Shown here in pieces: positions 18,116 to 30,027 of a stretch of 64,000 nucleotides of DNA. Where the stretch lies: assembly GCA_019802505.1 (NCBI GenBank), contig JAFMOC010000238.1, forward strand, positions 607,501 to 671,500. The letters are read 5' to 3'. Origin of the DNA: Corydoras sp. C115. Its lineage: Eukaryota > Chordata > Actinopteri > Siluriformes > Callichthyidae. The translations under genes and the position numbers were made by a program. How positions within the stretch are numbered: position 1 is the first letter of the stretch; every line of letters begins with the position of its first letter. The notes beneath the pieces were generated by a model. The model made no database searches, was not told the origin of the DNA, and saw nothing but the letters and a program-made list of their open reading frames with translations.

Positions 18116-18730
18116 AACCAGGTACTGCATTTTAAATGATATAACTTTAAAACTCATGTTGGTGTAATGATAGTTTTACAGCTGCTTACGCTGTTACTAC
18201 ATATGACCGCCAGGTGGTGCCATTGTACAGGCGTCATGACTCGAATCGCGTTGCCGCAAGTTTATCAGAAGCAGAGTTCTCTGCAGTCTCCCAAAAAACA
18301 TTACTGAAGAACCTCAAACATAAAGATAATGAGTTCCACCCTCATGTTTAATAACACAGCAGTGTTCCAGAATGTAGTTGCTTCTATAAAAGCGAACAGC
18401 ACTAAATACATCAAGAGTTTGGGACGAGTGAAAAGTTTTATTCGTTCAAACGGATGTGTTAACGTTTCGAGTCACTGTTGTAGTTTATATGCAGACAAAG
18501 ATTAAAGGTTTAAAGGATTTGCAAGCTTTTAAAGTCAATATAATGATGTTGTCACGTCACTCTGTGTTGGTTCTACGGTGGAAGCGTTGTGCTGAGGAGT
18601 GCATTGGGATGCTGATGACTCCAGCATATGAGCAGCAGTTTGTAACTGTAGATCTACAGAGGAATCCTGCTTTGTATTGTGGGATGATCTGCTGCATCAA
18701 TGTGAAATATCTCACTGACCGCAGGCCACA
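18116..18730. other. Intergenic sequence, no gene
   Basis: Unique sequence with a small open frame at 18456-18773 that has no family signature apart from its Tc1-like end. Confidence 0.45.
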
Positions 18731-18780
18731 TTCATCCCAGCACCTTGGGGATGAATTGGAACAGAGATTGTGAGCCAGAT
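18731..18780 (+). pseudogene. Short Tc1-like transposase fragment
   Basis: CACCTTGGGGATGAATTGGA and ACAGAGATTGTGAGCC equal the HLWDELEQRL segment. Confidence 0.5.
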
Positions 18781-18846
18781 CGTTTCGTACAAACACTGTG
18801 ATTCTAAGTGTCTTGTGTTTCGTGAAAGGCAGATATAAATAACATT

Positions 18847-18847
18847 C

Positions 18848-18897
<50 letters not shown>
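18847..18897. repeat. (ATT)n microsatellite
   Basis: About 17 units, directly followed by a V-SINE. Confidence 0.92.
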
Positions 18898-19245
18898 GGG
18901 CGGCACGGTGGCTTAGTGGTTTAGCACATTCGCCTCTCAGCGCTAGGGATTCCCGGTTCGAATCCCCATCTGGGTGGAGTTTCCATGTTCTCCCCGTGTC
19001 CGCGTGGGTTTCCTCCGGGTTCTCCGGTTTCCTCCCACAGTCCAAAAACATGGATCAAGTTAATTGAGTTCTCTAAATTGCCCCATATAAAGTGTGTGTG
19101 TGTGAGTGAGTGTGTGCCCAGCGATGGATTGGCGCCCTGTCCTGGGTCTATCTGCCCAGCGCCCGAGACGTTCTCCCCTGGATGGGCATGGGGAACCCCA
19201 CCGTGACCCCTAATAGAGGATAAAGCGGGAGATAATGAATGAATG
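18898..19245 (+). mobile_element. V-SINE inserted in (ATT)n
   Basis: Full-length plus copy with (ATT)n on both sides (18847-18897, 19255-19273). Confidence 0.88.
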
Positions 19246-19249
19246 AATT

Positions 19250-19735
19250 AATTAATTATTATTATTATTATTATATCTGTGAATGAGCGAAAATCTCCAG
19301 GAATACACTGCATTATTTTAATTTTGCTGCACTTATTGTTCTTTTTAAAAAAAAAAAAAATTTATTTCCACTTTTGTATATATGAACGCGACGAATGGAG
19401 CATCTGTAAAAACTGCAATTTACCCCCCGAGGATTAATAAAGAATTCTGATTCTGATAAGAGAGATGAACCGAGAACAGATGTCATGAGGTGTAGGCGAT
19501 ACTTTTGTTCCGGACATGCATTTTCTGTTTAATCAAAGTAAAAAAAAAATTTTTAAGTAAAATAAAGTAAAAAGTTAAAAAAAAAAAGTATATTAAATGA
19601 GACTCGTGCTGCAGGAAGGCCAACGTTTCAGTCGCCATGTTGCACTGAATCAGCAAAGTGAGCCTCCTGTCAGACGTGTATACATTCTTTTCACTCTCTC
19701 ATTCAGCAACTGTCTCCCGCCCACACACACTCACA

Positions 19736-19780
<45 letters not shown>

Positions 19781-19897
19781 TCTCGCACTTGTACACATAC
19801 TGCACTGAGCGCGGAGGCCAACTGCCTGCCAGTATTTTTATAATCTTCATCCGCGCTGACCTGTTGCTCCTCTGCTGGCGCCACCGGTCTCCAACAT

Positions 19898-19930
<33 letters not shown>

Positions 19931-20430
19931 CACACACTGACCTGCCCCTGGGGTGGTTAATTGAGACCAGCTGTTGCAAGGTGCCTGGTCTCCCCCCCCC
20001 CTCACACACCCCTCACACACCCCTCACACACTCTCTCACACACTGGTGCACTTGCTTTTTTAACAGATTGCTCACTTGAAAGAGGCCTGAAGTTTCTCTT
20101 TCATCATTCTGCTGATCCTCCCCGATCCTCATGATTAGTCTAATCTTTAACTTTGACTCTCTCTCTCTATCTCTTTCCTGCGTATTGTATTTTAATTCTT
20201 GCTTTTATCTCACTGCTCCCCTCTCTCTCTCTCTCTCTCTCGCTCTCTCTCTTTGTATTGTAATGTTTCTATTATCTCAGTTTATCTTCTCTTTGTGTTT
20301 GTCATATATTTATATATATTCCGCCGTGTGAAACGTTATCCCTTTACGACATTTAAAGTGTTATTCAAAATGTTTGCAGTGAATTTGCAACGGAATTATA
20401 AACGGAGTAAAGATATCTCTGTTTTTTTTT
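19250..20430. other. Intergenic: microsatellites, no gene
   Basis: Retroelement end at 19420-19460 (GATTAATAAAGAATTCTGAT), (AC)n at 19728-19775 and 19900-19922, CACACCC repeats at 19998-20040, (CT)n at 20158-20252. The frames translating as Thr-His or Cys-Val repeats are microsatellite readings. Confidence 0.6.
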
Positions 20431-20431
20431 A

Positions 20432-20788
20432 TCCATCCATCAATTATCTACCGCTTTGTTCTCTATTAGGGTCGCGGAGGGGGGGGGGTTCCCCATGCCC
20501 ATTCAGGGGAGAACGTTTCGGGCGCTGGGCAGATACACCCAGGACAGGATGCCAATTTATCACTGGACACACACTCACTCACACAGACACACTCTATATG
20601 GGGCAATTTGGAGAACAAAATGGACTTGATCCATGTTTTTTGGACTGTGGGAGGAAACCGGAGAACCCGGAGGAGACCCACGCAGACACGGGGAAAACAT
20701 GGAAACTCCACCCAGATGGGGATTCGAACCGGGAATCCCTAGTGCTGAGAGGCGAACGTGCTAAACCACTCAGCCACCGAGCCGCCCA
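20432..20788 (-). mobile_element. V-SINE
   Basis: Full-length minus copy. Flanks GTTTTTTTTTAT and GGTTTTATTTAT are a possible TSD. Confidence 0.86.
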
Positions 20789-21084
20789 GGTTTTATTTAT
20801 ATTTATTTATTTATTTTTTTTATTAAGCACGAACCTTTCCTGCATCCATGGTTGTTCTTTGCTATGAAACGACACGAATTTGCTTGAAAAACCCAAACTG
20901 GAAAAATATGGGACCTCCCGTGACCTCAGCAACAAATCGCTGATGAGAAAATCAACAGGAAATAAGAGAACACTCTCCGGAGACCCAATCCACCATTCGC
21001 TCACCGCGGCTCCTGGCTGCAGGGAACTTTTTGGGGTGGGGTTCGGTGGGGTGGTGGGCTGAATCACTCAAATTCACTTGCGCT

Positions 21085-21320
21085 GCGTAGATAAAAGTAT
21101 GGGGACGCCTACGGATTATACCCATAAAAGTCATGTCCCGTGGTCCCCCCTTCTTTTGCAGCCAGAACAGCTTTTTCTTTTCGGAGAATGCTTTCGACGT
21201 TTGTTTGGAGCGTGGGAGGAACGTCTGTGAGGTCATTTGGATGAGAAGGTCTGGAGTCTCCAGAGTAGTTCAAGTCAACCCATAGAAAGCTCTGTTTGTA
21301 AAGCTGCAGTATAAACCTTT
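21085..21320 (-). pseudogene. Tc1-like element remnant
   Basis: AAAAGTATGGGGACGCCTAC, CCCATAAAAGTCATG, then CAGCCAGAACAGC and TTTCGGAGAATGCTTTCGA on the + strand correspond to the end of a Tc1-like element read on the minus strand. Frame broken. Confidence 0.45.
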
Positions 21321-21559
21321 ATGTTCATTTAATCATCGCCGTACGCAAATCACCTCCGATACGAGCGCCGATACCATGTGCCATGGTCTTTGCACCCCAT
21401 GCTGATCACTTTTTGCATGATCAACCCTTTGGAAATGACGCAGAACATCCTCAGCCATCCCCAGCACACGGTCACGCTGTTTTTAATATTTATTATTCTC
21501 CAGTTCTTCAGTCTTTAAACATTTATGTCATTAATTTTATTATTTTCCAATTAATCCTT

Positions 21560-21877
21560 CACTTCCCCATGCCCATCCAGGGGAGAACGTCTCGGGCGCT
21601 GGGCAGACGCACCCAGGACAGGTGCCAATCTATCACTGGGCTCACAGACTCACACAGACATCCTAACATAACCTATGGGGCATTCAAAAGGGCATCCGAG
21701 CATATAATTTACCTTGAATCCATATTTTTGGACTGTGGGAGGAGACTTGGAGAACCCAGAGGAAACCCACACGGACACGGGGAGACCATGCAAACTCCAC
21801 CCAGGTGGGGATTCCAACCTGGAATATCCCCGCGCTGAGAGGAGAACATGCCAACCACTAAGCCACCGTGCCGCCCA
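21560..21877 (-). mobile_element. V-SINE, older subfamily
   Basis: Minus copy without tail. Diverged middle (GGGGCATTCAAAAGGGCATC, AATTTACCTTGAATCCAT) differs from the young copies and resembles 11580 and 8114. Confidence 0.8.
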
Positions 21878-21901
21878 CGTTAATGTCATGTAATATACAA
21901 T

Positions 21902-22255
21902 TCATTCATTCATTATCTTCCGCTTTATCCTCTATTAGGGTCGTGGGGGGGGTTCCCCATTCCCATCCAGGGGAGAACGTCTCGGGCGCTGGGCAGATAC
22001 ACCCAGGACAGGGGGGCAATCCATCGCTGGACACACACTCACTCACACAGACACACTATATACAGTATGGGGCAATTTGGAGAATTCAATTGACTTGATC
22101 CATGTTTTTTGGACTGTGGGAGGAAACCGGAGAACCCGGAGGAAACCCACGCGGACACGGGGAGGACATGGAAACTCCACCCAGATGGGGATTCGAGCCA
22201 GGAATCCCTAGTGCTGAGAGGAGAACATGCTAAACCACTAAACCACCGTGCCGCC
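21902..22255 (-). mobile_element. V-SINE, inverted pair with 22325
   Basis: Full-length minus copy. TSD TATACAATT at 21894-21902 and about 22259-22267. Confidence 0.9.
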
Positions 22256-22324
22256 CTTTATACAATTACATTTTAATATTAAATCATTTATTAATACAAT
22301 TAAAAAATATATATATAAATAAAG

Positions 22325-22675
22325 GGCGGCACGGTGGCTTAGTGGTTTGGCATGTTCTCCTCTCAGCGCTAGGGATTCCCGGTTCGAATCCCCATCTGGG
22401 TGGAGTTTCCATGTTCTCCCCGTGTCTGCGTGGGTTTCCTCCGGGTTCTCCGCTTTCCTGCCACAGTCCAAAAACATGGCTCGAAAAATTTAATTCTCAA
22501 AATTGCCCCATATAGAGTGTGTCTGTGTGAGTGAGTGTGTGCCCAGCGATGGATTGGCGCCCTGTCCTGGGTCTATCTGCCCAGCGCCCGAGACGTTCTC
22601 CCCTGGATGGGCATGGGGAACCCCCCCCCCGCGACCCTAATAGAGGATAAAGCGGGAGATAATGAATGAATGAAT
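22325..22675 (+). mobile_element. V-SINE, inverted pair with 21902
   Basis: Full-length plus copy. TSD ATATATAAATAAAG on both sides (about 22311-22324 and 22675-22688). Only 70 bp from the minus copy. Confidence 0.9.
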
Positions 22676-22689
22676 ATATAAATAAAGAC

Positions 22690-23358
22690 TACCCGTCTGT
22701 TTAACATGTGAACTTCGGTGTAATTATCACAGATCTTTAGGATGGTGTGTATTATTGAGTGTGTGCCCACACTGAAGCCTCCCTGCCCTCACACCTTCTA
22801 CCCTCCAGGCTTCTGGCGGCTGGAAAATTACCCTCATCTTCCTCACTCCATGATGTCATTTGTGAGGACACCCAGCCGGGCTCCGTACCAAACCCCCCGG
22901 GCTCGGGGCACACTGAGGGCTTTGTGGCTCAACATGCCCTCTGGAATGGAATGTTGTAGCCGTGACAGAAACGGGCCGAACGCACCTTTAACCCACCAGG
23001 TGGACCTCTGCTGGAGGATTAATCCCGTCTTCTCAATGATTCATCACGACTCCCGACCCGTTCCGCTCTCAGCAGGGACGCCCCCACCCCCCACACGTCA
23101 CACTGCTAATACACATTTACTGAGAGATACAACACGTTTCAGCCACAATTATCCAGTTACTGACATTTTACTTTATTTTATTTTTTTTCAATATTAAAAG
23201 ATAAGATCAGATCAGAAAGACCTTTATTTGTCGCCCGATGGGGAGATTCACATTCTCAGCAGCAGATACATTAGAAGAAAGCTGAGAAACGTATTTAGTC
23301 CTAAATAACAAGGAAAAAAAATTAAATAGGATTAGAAATCTATATATACACGATAAAA
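22690..23358. other. Intergenic, unique GC-moderate block then retroelement end
   Basis: 22750-23110 is non-repetitive with an open frame (22742-23197) that has no recognisable domain and no splice partners. 23195-23300 resembles the retroelement end CCTTTATTTGTCGCCCGATG. Confidence 0.45.
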
Positions 23359-23713
23359 TTCATTCATCCATCCATTATCTCCCTCCTCTATTAGGGTCGC
23401 GGTGGGGGGGGGGGTTCCCCATGCCCATCCAGGGGAGAACGTTTCGGGCGCCGGGCAGATACACCCAGGACAGGGCGCCAATCCATCGCTGGGCACACAC
23501 TCACTCACACACACACTCTATATGGGGCAATTTGGAGAACTCAATTGACCTTGATCCATGATTTTTGGACTGTGGGAGGAAACCGGAGAACCCGGAGGAA
23601 ACCCACGCGGACACGGGGAGAACATGGAGACTCCACCCAGATGGGGATTCGAACCGGGAATCCCTAGTACTGAGAGGAGAACATGCTAAACCACTAAGCC
23701 ACCGTGCCACCCT
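23359..23713 (-). mobile_element. V-SINE
   Basis: Full-length minus copy. No convincing TSD. Confidence 0.87.
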
Positions 23714-23757
23714 GACAGAAAACATTTTTTTTTTATTTACAGTTTTGTGGAACACAG

Positions 23758-23812
<55 letters not shown>

Positions 23813-23936
23813 CATCTCTAATTGCTTACACTTGTCTCTGTGCTGTGTGACTATCCCGGTTGCTCATTAGGGGGTGAGTCGCAGTGGCTCCAGACCCCCA
23901 CAGCAAGATGGTGGGGTGGGGGGGTGGGGGGGTGAC

Positions 23937-23982
<46 letters not shown>

Positions 23983-24590
23983 TAGGGGGTGTAATCCTGT
24001 CACTTCAGCCACTTTGATGCTGCCACCTGCAGAGGGGTTAATGAGAGACAGAGTGGCATCCAGAAGCACTTTAAAGGTACAGAAGGCTCTCTGACACCTT
24101 TAGAACCCCCCCACCCCTCCCACACACACACTCACACACTCACACACACACACACACACACACTCACACATTTTATTTACATTGTTAGTTGTGTGTTTGC
24201 AGTGAATTTAAAACTTTAGACTCTGATCATGGAGTTTAAAATCTGAGATGGGTTTTGTGTCTGAGGTGAGAGAGAGACGTCCGTGGACGTCGTGATGCGA
24301 GAGGACGCGAGAGGACGCGAGAGGACGCGAGAGGACGCGAGAGGCTTCTGAGAATGTTACAAGAGACAAAAAGGAAAGAAAAAAAAAAGATCTGTTTCAA
24401 TGTAAACAACGCGTTCAATGCAGCACCTGTTTTTAGTTTTAAATATTTAATGCATGTTGATAACACGTCTCTCTCTCTCTCTCTGTCTCTCTCTCTCACT
24501 CTCTCTCTCTCTCTGTCTCTCTCTCTCTCTCTGTCTCTCTCTCTCACTCTCTCTCTCTCTCTGTCTCTCTCTCTCTCTCTATCTATCCCA

Positions 24591-24636
<46 letters not shown>

Positions 24637-24716
24637 GTCTACTAAATATATTGACTTTGCATGACGCAATTAGTGAATCTGTCATGTGTTTAAACCTAAT
24701 CTCATCAGTCTCTCTC

Positions 24717-24776
<60 letters not shown>

Positions 24777-24930
24777 AGTCAGTCAGGTGGTGCAGGTCTT
24801 CTTGCTGACTCTCTTTCTTTTTAACCTTTTGTCCTCTTTACCTCCAGCAGTAAGATTTCAGTGTAAGGTGAACGTATCTGCGTTTTTTTTTCGTCGTCCC
24901 GTCACCGTTCCTCGTGTCTGTTCTTTTGGG
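23714..24930. other. Intergenic microsatellite cluster
   Basis: (GT)n 23761-23808, (GT)n 23944-23978, CA-rich 24119-24168, a CGCGAGAGGA minisatellite (five units, 24299-24345), (CT)n interrupted by G at 24467-24640, (AC)n 24719-24772. No gene. Confidence 0.7.
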
Positions 24931-24933
24931 TCG

Positions 24934-25076
24934 AAACTTCCAACATGTGATTACAACTTAGGTGAAAAGCCGGCGATGAAAAATACCCCTGAAAATACCC
25001 CCACTCCCCCGACCCCCTGCACCCACCCACCCTCACCCACACCCACACCCACCCTCACCCACTCAGACAGACCCGA
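24934..25076 (+). repeat. Left arm of a ~145-bp inverted repeat
   Basis: CCAACATGTGATTACAACTT, AGGTGAAAAGCCGGCGATGA, AAAATACCCCTGAAAATACC, then a C-rich CACCC stretch ending CAGACAGACCCGAA. The same words appear reversed at 25688-25839. Confidence 0.85.
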
Positions 25077-25116
25077 AAAATATTTCCCAAAGAGTAAAGT
25101 GTTGATAGATTGAGGT

Positions 25117-25235
25117 CAGGGGTCTGTGAGGACCAATCCAGGTCGTTCACACCAAACTCACCCAACACTGTATTTATGGACCCTGCCAGAACCTAAAAAA
25201 GGGCCTTCCCCAAACTGTTGGAAGTGTACAGATGT
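25117..25235 (-). pseudogene. Tc1-like transposase fragment
   Basis: CACACCAAACTCACCCAACA and GGGCCTTCCCCAAACTG, as in the other minus-strand Tc1-like remnants. It lies between the arms of the inverted repeat. Confidence 0.5.
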
Positions 25236-25554
25236 CCAGAGTTTGTTGCTTGGCCCTCCATGTTTGTACACCTGTGATGATGTAACTGAATAAATCACAT
25301 GATTAAGAGGTGTGGCCCTATAGACCCCTCCCCCAAAATGTTAGATCTTTAATTGTATTTAATTGATTGACCGTGGAGTCCAGGCCTCGGACCGTACGCT
25401 GAGTAACGCCTGCCATTTGCAGACGTGCTTTTAGATTGAACGCGGCGTCGCCGAACTTCCTGTTGTGTGCAGGTACAGGTGTGTGGAGTCGGTCGCAGGT
25501 GTTTAGGTTTGTGGTTAGATTAAAAGAAAAGGGATCTTTCTTTTGGACACAAAC

Positions 25555-25585
<31 letters not shown>

Positions 25586-25687
25586 ATTTTTTTTTTTTGG
25601 TACCGGTGTTCGTTGGCACTGAGGTGGCTCGAGCAGATGGAGCGATCGCTGACCGCAAAATTCTGTTCTGCAAAGTTCAAACTGTAA

Positions 25688-25839
25688 TTCGGGTCTGTCT
25701 GTGAGGGTGAGGGTGAGGGTGAGGGTGTGGGTGGGTGTGGGTGAGGGTGGGTGTGTGCGGGGGGGGGGAGTGGGGGTATTTTCAGGGGTATTTTTCATCG
25801 CCGGCTTTTCACCTAAGTTGTAATCACATGTTGGAAATT
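25688..25839 (-). repeat. Right arm of the ~145-bp inverted repeat
   Basis: Reverse complement of the left arm with an expanded (GAGGGT)n stretch at 25702-25725 and a G9 run. Loop about 610 bp. Confidence 0.85.
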
Positions 25840-25901
25840 TCAACAACAGGTGCTCTCTCACCCCCCCCCCCCCCCACCCCCCACCCCCTTTCTCACTCCC
25901 C

Positions 25902-25933
<32 letters not shown>

Positions 25934-26016
25934 GTGTCTCTCTCTCTCTTCCTCACTTTGCTTTTAACTCTCTCCTTTCTGTTCTAACACCTGTTGTGAC
26001 ATGAGGGTTCTAGGGG

Positions 26017-26082
<66 letters not shown>

Positions 26083-26179
26083 GAGCAGACGCAAGGCTGT
26101 AAGGCAAAGATGCTTAATAGCTACTTTTATTCATGCATTCCATCCTCCATAGTCTCACTCTCTCGCTCTCTCTCTCTCT

Positions 26180-26230
<51 letters not shown>

Positions 26231-27050
26231 CAGCTCTCTTTGATCTATGTGTGTGTCCATCCATGAGGTAATTAGCCACAATGCTCATTTAGCACCTGGG
26301 TGAAATGCAGCCTTTTAATGAAATTAGCAGCTTGGTGCAAAAGTAAAGAGCTTTTATAAAGTAAGTGATAAAAAAACAGAGGAAATGCAAATAAAATCAA
26401 CATACAGGGGCTCACTGTCTGTCTGTCTGTCTGACCGTCTGCTCTGACTGTCTGTCTGACCGTCTGTCTGCTCTGGACTCAGTAAAGTTCCAGTATAAAC
26501 ATCACCTTGGCTCTATTACGCCACCTGTTTAAAGTGGAAATATCGCACTGCAAGTCCCGGTGGGGGGTCGAGCGGGGGGAGGGAGAGCCGACACTGTAAC
26601 AGCTGATGTGCGTTGGTATCTCGTTATTAATATCGATATATGGATATCATATGGATGCAGTACGATATCATCGATCCAATCCTGCGTCAGTGATACAGGA
26701 TGCTGCAGGCGGGGTGAGGCTGACGGGACGTTTGTGGTTGGGTTTTATTTTTTTTACGTTTGGGTTTTCAACTCATAAAACTAGGATCAGCCCGAATTTG
26801 GCATGAATGTTTAAAACAGAGTGTGAGACACGAATCATCTGCTGTACGAAACAGAGGTCAGGAACCCAATCCAAACTGCTTGGGGTCCAGTGTGAAAGCT
26901 CCAGTCAGTCAGTCAGTCAGGATTTGGTGCGATGTCCGGTGGCGGTGTTGGGAGAACTCTGCTTTCTGAAATCCAAGGTCACCGCAACGGTCTACCAGAA
27001 TGTTCTAGAGGACTTCATGGTTCCTTCTGCTGAGGAGATGGCCCATGCCA
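25840..27050. other. Intergenic: C tract, (CT)n, (GT)n, (AC)n and a unique block
   Basis: C-rich 25861-25890, (CT)n 25900-25928, (GT)n 26019-26080, (AC)n 26184-26227, CTGT repeats 26415-26470. The block 26262-26400 is non-repetitive and AT-balanced, with no coding sense. No gene. Confidence 0.6.
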
Positions 27051-27054
27051 TCAC

Positions 27055-27140
27055 AGTGCTTAACTGTCCAGCCGACTCGCCGGACCTGAACCCCGTTGAG
27101 AATCTGAGGTATTCTGAAGAGGACAATGAGGGGCAATGGA
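27055..27140 (+). pseudogene. Tc1-like transposase fragment
   Basis: The frame reads DSPDLNPVENLRYSEEDNEG, matching the SPDLNP-ENLW motif that carries a catalytic Asp in Tc1-like transposases. Only the C-terminal piece is present. A tRNA-SINE follows at 27164. Confidence 0.65.
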
Positions 27141-27163
27141 CCCAACAACAAAGAACACCCCAT

Positions 27164-27362
27164 AGATTACATTTACATTGGGTCATTTATCCAAAGCGAC
27201 TTACAAGGTGAACACAGGGTTCATCACAACATCCCTGAAGCAATGAGGGTTAAGGGCCTCGCTCAAGGAGCCACACTGGTAACTTCATTGGACCTGGGGT
27301 TTGAACCGCCAACCTTCAGATTGATAGCCCAACACCCCAACCACTGACCTACCGCGCCCTGC
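27164..27362 (-). mobile_element. tRNA-derived SINE, second family
   Basis: Full-length minus copy: tail ACATTTACATTGGGTCATTT, body GGGTTAAGGGCCTCGCTCAA, head with GGTTTGAACCGCC (B box reversed). Confidence 0.85.
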
Positions 27363-27479
27363 CTCAATGGGGTTCAGGTCTGGTGAGGCAGTTAAGCACT
27401 GTGATGTCATGAGCATCAAACCAGGTTTTGGTTCTTCTGGCGGCATGAGCAGGGGGGGGGGGGCAGGTCCTGCTGGAAG

Positions 27480-27830
27480 TCCTTATGAAATTATCAATGA
27501 AAGCTTCATTTTTGAATAGAATTATGGAAATCAATCAACTTTTTGGAAAGGGCTTCTGTATATGTTTGTATTTAGAAGTGAAAACAAATGGGTTTGGAAG
27601 CGATTGCCCCAAATGGAGACTTAATACCGACCCCCTTTTGTTCTGCGTAAACTTTGTGACATGGACGTCTCCATCAGTTTATTCTCCCATCACAACCCAC
27701 AAACCCGCAGTCTCCACCCAAATGCTTTCCTCCTGTTTGTCTCTCTACGGCCCATTGCAGCTTTTTGACAGCGTTGGCACAGATCTGTTAAGTACCCTTG
27801 GCTGGAGATAACGCACACATACACACTCTT

Positions 27831-27872
<42 letters not shown>

Positions 27873-27969
27873 GCACCTTCTGTCCCCCTGACGTCTCGCA
27901 GCAGCCTGTTGCCATCACTGCCCCATTTGCTCTGCGTAACTGTGAACTCATTTTATGACTTCCTGTATG

Positions 27970-28018
<49 letters not shown>

Positions 28019-28392
28019 CGAACGAGAGCGAAGAGAGAGAGAGAGAGAGACTGGGAGAGAAAAAAAAAACAAGAGCCTCATTAATGCGGAGCTCATATGG
28101 TGTTGACGCACTGATTGGCTGCTTCATGCCTCCACTTGTATATGTTATATATATTATAATTCTATGTTTATTCGTGATGAGGTGGACGCTTCGCTGCAAA
28201 GCGATGAGACTCCTTCTGAATTATTCTTAAAAACAACGCTGAAGCTCTTCGAACCCCTGGCCTGTGGCATACTTAATGGGCGCTCAGGTGGATGCAGGGG
28301 TGGTGGTGGTGGTGGTGCTGCATGTGAATGATGCATTTGGAGCAATTCTATATTTGTAGCAGGAGCTCAAACTACATTCAAAGTTAAAATCA
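27480..28392. other. Intergenic, microsatellites only
   Basis: (AC)n 27834-27871, (GT)n 27972-28016, AGAG 28033-28051, GGT repeat 28298-28316. No gene. Confidence 0.6.
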
Positions 28393-28555
28393 GGGCGTGG
28401 TATCTCAGTGGTCAGGGCGTTGGGATATCAATCTAAAGGTTGGGGGTTCGAATCCCAGGTCCATTGACATTACCATTGAAGTTGCTCCAGGGAGGCTGTG
28501 ATGAACCCTGTCGGATAAAAGCGTCCAATAAATGACCAAATGTTAAATATAAACG
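28393..28555 (+). mobile_element. tRNA-derived SINE, second family, internal deletion
   Basis: Head GTGGTATCTCAGTGGTCAGG with B box GGTTCGAATCC, body shortened, tail GATAAAAGCGTCCAATAAAT. Confidence 0.82.
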
Positions 28556-28559
28556 TAAA

Positions 28560-29826
28560 ATCAGCGGGATGAGGCGTCACCCACCTGAAAAGATTTAATG
28601 GGGGGGGGGGGGGGGGGATTTGGAAACTCATTTTGTCTTAAAAAATTTTTTTTTTTTTTTTTTTAGTTTTATTAGTAAGTAAGATACATAGTTACAATAA
28701 GGACAAATTCAAAGAATTACAATGAAAACAAAAAAATGAATAATAGTAAAAAAAAAAAAACATAAGTAGGTCAAATAAAATAAAATAATAAAACAAAGTA
28801 AAATAAAATAAAAAATATATGTATGCGTAAACCGGCGTTTTTTAAAAAAATATTGACTCTCAGTTCAGCCTAATGATGTCCGTTCTTTAAATCAGCGGTA
28901 AACCTGCGTCGTGCTCATCGTAACCCTGCACATCAGCCCGTCGTTTTAAAACAATGGTGAAATGCACGTCGGCCGTGAAGTGAACATTCAGAATCAGAAT
29001 CAGAATCAGAGTCGCCTTTATTGTCATTACAATGAAATTTGGGAGCAACTCCAAAAGTGCTAGTAAAAAAGAAACATATACAAAATAAAAAAACAATATA
29101 GTAATCTGTATGAATAAATTTAAGTAAAAATAAAATGAAATTAAATAAAAAATAAAATATGATAAAAATATAAGGCATAATATTTACAACAATATGAAAT
29201 GAACCCGTATGGCACGATTTCCACTAGAACAAATTGCACTTGGTTTATTTTGCGTTTAGTGAACTGTAACTGTTGGTTGTTAGTTTATTATTTTCTCTCG
29301 TTCCTTGAAAACGTTGACATTCGGAGGACATCGCTTCGGAGCGGAGATCGGGACGCGAGCAGAACGTAGTCTGCCGCCTGGAACGCAGCCATGGAACAGA
29401 ACCGAGGCGAGGTTTACCGAGCGAGAACGTTAATGTTTGCATTCGTATGACCACGTGGCGCCGCACGCCAACCTGACGCCCTTAAGTGCAAGTGTAAGAG
29501 CTCGCGACGCACGGGAGGCTTCGGGGTACGGCGCCACCATCAGTCTGCCTTAAAATCAGAATCGTCCATTCAGACCGCGGAACCATAGAATTATAACATA
29601 TACAATAAGTGTGAGGTAACCGACAAAATCGACCACCTTAAACGACCCGAAGGGCAGGAACGATGGCGCGTTGGACGTTGTGGTGATGTTGGAAAGCAGA
29701 TCTATGAAGCAACACCCAACTGTTGAGCAAACGAACGAAGACTGAGGGAATGAGAGAATGGATTCGCTGTGAACGCGACGCTGTCAGTATTGTGACAGAT
29801 TAGTCTTAAAGTGGGAGCATGTGGGG

Positions 29827-29874
<48 letters not shown>

Positions 29875-29993
29875 GTGGCATCTCTACACAAGGACGGATG
29901 TAAGCACATCTGGAAAGTCTTATGTGGTGGCGGCAGGGGTCTCTGGAATGGTGCCGGTTCTACTCTGCTGTGTGTGTGTGTGTCTCTCTCTCG

Positions 29994-30027
<34 letters not shown>

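Noticed and set aside
22742..23197. 151-codon open frame as a gene
   Set aside because: No recognisable domain, no supporting splice sites, ordinary composition. It may be chance.
27083..27390. Inverted repeat of GGACCTGAACCCCGTTGAG and CTCAATGGGGTTCAGGTC
   Set aside because: Short match between two separate Tc1-like fragments in opposite orientation, with a SINE between. Too short to be called an element end.
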